A stretch of 24,103 nucleotides of DNA from CAYLRF01 sp964385995 (GTDB lineage: Bacteria > Bacillota > Clostridia > Lachnospirales > Lachnospiraceae), in NCBI GenBank assembly GCA_964385995.1, contig CAYLRF010000024.1, positions 1 to 24,103 on the forward strand, given 5' to 3'. Positions 22,434 to 24,103 of this stretch are shown one piece after another; the first letter of the stretch is position 1, and every line of letters starts with the position of its first letter. The notes below the pieces were generated by a model. The model was not told where the DNA came from. It saw only the letters and a program-made list of their open reading frames with translations, and made no database searches. A program made the translations under genes and the position numbers.

Positions 22434-23726
22434 ATGGAGCAATTTGTGATAAAAGGCGGCGTCCCCCTTAAGGGGGAGGTAAATATAGGCGGCGCGAAAA
22501 ACGCCGCGCTCGCCATCCTCTCGGCCGCCATCATGACCGATGAGACCGTGACAGTGGAGAATGTCCCCGATGTCAGCGACGTCAGTGTTCTCCTGGAAGC
22601 CATCGGCGGTATCGGCGCCTACGTGCGGCGGGCGGACAGGCACACCGTGCGTATCAGCGGTTTCAGCGTGGACGATTACAGCATTGAGTACGAATATATA
22701 AGTAAAATCCGCGCGTCTTATTACCTTCTGGGGGCCCTGCTCGGAAAATATCATCGAGCCGAGGTCGCGCTGCCCGGAGGCTGCAATATCGGGAGCCGGC
22801 CCATCGATCAGCATTTGAAGGGATTTCGGGCTCTGGGAGCCGACGTGGAGATAGAAAACGGGAAAATCGTGGCCGAGGCCGAGAGACTGCGCGGTGGGCA
22901 CGTTTATTTCGACGTGGTTTCCGTGGGCGCCACCATAAACGTCATGATGGCCGCGTCCATGGCAGAAGGACGTACCGTACTGGAAAATGTCGCCAAGGAG
23001 CCACACGTCGTGGACGTGGCGAACTTCTTAAACAGCATGGGGGCGAATATCCGCGGCGCCGGCACCGACGTGATCAGGATTCGCGGTGTGGAAAAACTTC
23101 ACAAGACGACTTATTCCCTCATACCGGATCAGATAGAGGCCGGCACGTTTATGTTCGCGGCCGCGGTGACAGGCGGGGACGTAACCGTGCGGGACGTGAT
23201 CCCCAAGCACCTTGAGGCTACGATAGCGAAGCTTTGCGATATGGGCTGCGAGGTCGAGGAATACGACGATTCCGTGAGGATTATTTCCGCGGGAAGATTA
23301 AAGCATACGCATGTAAAGACGCTGCCGTATCCGGGATATCCCACGGATTTGCAGCCGCAGATCGGAGTGGCGCTGTCGCTCGCGGAGGGCACCAGCGTCA
23401 TCACGGAAAGCATATTCGACAATCGCTTCAAATATCTGGATGAGCTCGCGCGTATGGGCGGTGTCGCGAGTATCGAAGGTAACAGCGCGGTGATAACGGG
23501 GACCGGTAAACTGACGGGAGCCAGAGTGAACGCGCTCGACTTAAGGGCGGGAGCGGCGCTGTGTCTCGCGGGCCTCGCGGCGGAGGGATTTACCGTCGTG
23601 GACGATATCGTCTATATCCAAAGAGGATATGAGAAGTTCGAGGAGAAGCTCGCGAGCCTTGGAGCCGTCATTAAGCGCGTATCCGGTGAGAAAGAGCTGC
23701 GCAAATTTAAACTGAAGGTGTCATAA
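22434..23726 (+). CDS. murA: UDP-N-acetylglucosamine 1-carboxyvinyltransferase
   Basis: Catalyses the first committed step of peptidoglycan synthesis, transferring enolpyruvate from PEP to UDP-GlcNAc in the cytoplasm. At 430 residues it has the family's full length. Visible key residues are Lys22 in GGAKNAAL, the fosfomycin-target cysteine Cys117 in LPGGCNIGSRPID, the FDVVSVGATINVMMAA segment, the PTDLQPQ motif with the catalytic aspartate, and the C-terminal DLRAGAALCLAGLAAEG. Retention of Cys117 predicts normal fosfomycin sensitivity of the target. ATG 22434 is preceded by GGGAAAGAG, a weaker ribosome site than others in the window. Clostridia often have two murA paralogs, and I cannot say which this is. 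It stands alone between minisatellite arrays. Confidence 0.97.
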   Translation: MEQFVIKGGVPLKGEVNIGGAKNAALAILSAAIMTDETVTVENVPDVSDVSVLLEAIGGIGAYVRRADRHTVRISGFSVDDYSIEYEYISKIRASYYLLGALLGKYHRAEVALPGGCNIGSRPIDQHLKGFRALGADVEIENGKIVAEAERLRGGHVYFDVVSVGATINVMMAASMAEGRTVLENVAKEPHVVDVANFLNSMGANIRGAGTDVIRIRGVEKLHKTTYSLIPDQIEAGTFMFAAAVTGGDVTVRDVIPKHLEATIAKLCDMGCEVEEYDDSVRIISAGRLKHTHVKTLPYPGYPTDLQPQIGVALSLAEGTSVITESIFDNRFKYLDELARMGGVASIEGNSAVITGTGKLTGARVNALDLRAGAALCLAGLAAEGFTVVDDIVYIQRGYEKFEEKLASLGAVIKRVSGEKELRKFKLKVS

Positions 23727-23730
23727 AACG

Positions 23731-23754
23731 GGTCGGCGGCTGTCACGCCGGACT
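23731..23754 (+). other. Imperfect GC hairpin after murA
   Basis: A stem of GTCGGCG with CGCCGGAC (one bulge) is followed by TTGTTATAATTC rather than a clean T run. At best it is a weak terminator. Confidence 0.35.
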
Positions 23755-23814
23755 TGTTATAATTCGAGTCGTAAAACCGCAAAGCCACAGCTTCGCGGGA
23801 GTGTCAAATCCCAC

Positions 23815-23940
23815 AATATCAAACGCAACGGCCGTGTCAAGCATAACAGGCGTGTAAAACGAAACAGCCGTATCCAACGCAACAGTCATATCAAACGCAG
23901 CGGGCATATCAAACGTAACGGCCGTGCCAAACGTTCCTGT
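23815..23940 (+). repeat. 18-bp tandem array, seven exact-length units
   Basis: Seven contiguous 18-bp units (126 bp) of CATATCAAACGCAACGGC type, starting at 23815, 23833, 23851, 23869, 23887, 23905 and 23923. A partial unit precedes and another follows. Units differ at 2-7 positions but never in length. The minus strand reads as hexapeptides of the FDMTVA/LDTAVA kind. Confidence 0.9.
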
Positions 23941-24057
23941 CATATCCGACAATTCATTTCAAATATGTCTGCCATATATTATATGATACCGGCGTAGAAC
24001 TCCTTGCCCCTCGCCGCGGCCTGCTTGCGTGTCGGTGGGGCAAAGGGGTCGTTTGCC

Positions 24058-24066
24058 TGCTATAGT
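24058..24066 (+). promoter_or_regulatory. Candidate extended -10 reading out of the window
   Basis: TGC then TATAGT (24061-24066) with no good -35. If real, it serves a gene beyond the right edge. The rest of 23959-24103 shows nothing recognisable. Confidence 0.3.
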
Positions 24067-24103
24067 ATCGTCACATCGCGCCTTTCTCCTAAGGGAAACG
24101 TCA

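Noticed and set aside
23743..23952. Minus-strand 69-aa hexapeptide-repeat ORF as a gene
   Set aside because: It starts with TTG without a ribosome site and is explained by the 18-bp array; kept only as a finding.

Overview
The window looks like a piece of a metagenome-assembled genome of a GC-rich, anaerobic member of the Clostridia, most likely a gut or rumen Lachnospirales relative. This is inferred from strong AGGAGG-type ribosome sites, sigma-A promoters with 17-bp spacers, rubrerythrin, several intracellular glycosidases, a LuxR-tailed sugar-sensor regulator, and three 100-N scaffold gaps. I could run no searches, so family names come from motif recognition. I see no tRNA, rRNA, CRISPR array or transposase.

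Layout. 3-1379: the 3' part of a large repeat-bearing surface-type protein. 1612-1830: a small cysteine-containing peptide gene, then a 24-bp tandem repeat running into a terminator and a scaffold gap. 2336-5282: a sulfonate/nitrate/thiamine-precursor type ABC importer (permease, ATPase, then a lipoprotein binding protein with its own promoter and leader). 5486-6313: a metallo-beta-lactamase-fold hydrolase. 6549-10829: a probable operon of GH36 alpha-galactosidase-type enzyme, orphan radical SAM/SPASM protein and rubrerythrin behind a near-consensus promoter. 10941-11171: a probable gene remnant. 11390-18379: a carbohydrate locus with a regulator whose sensor domain comes first and HTH last, a 1048-residue DUF5107-TPR protein and two tandem paralogous GH5-like glycosidases. 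18818-21366: a serine beta-lactamase-like hydrolase convergent with a MATE transporter. 22434-23726: murA.

Functionally, the carbohydrate genes lack signal peptides, so they probably act in the cytoplasm on imported oligosaccharides. The regulator sits just upstream of them, in the same orientation, and plausibly controls them.

The window is unusually rich in small tandem repeats. There are four families with different periods (about 24, 34, 17/22 and 18 bp), three of them around murA. Two scaffold gaps are bordered by exact 55-bp duplications that look like assembler k-mer overlaps. The most promising novelties are a conserved structured intergenic element, present before both the ABC binding-protein gene and the hydrolase gene, and the possible link between the small Cys-containing peptide and the orphan radical SAM/SPASM enzyme.
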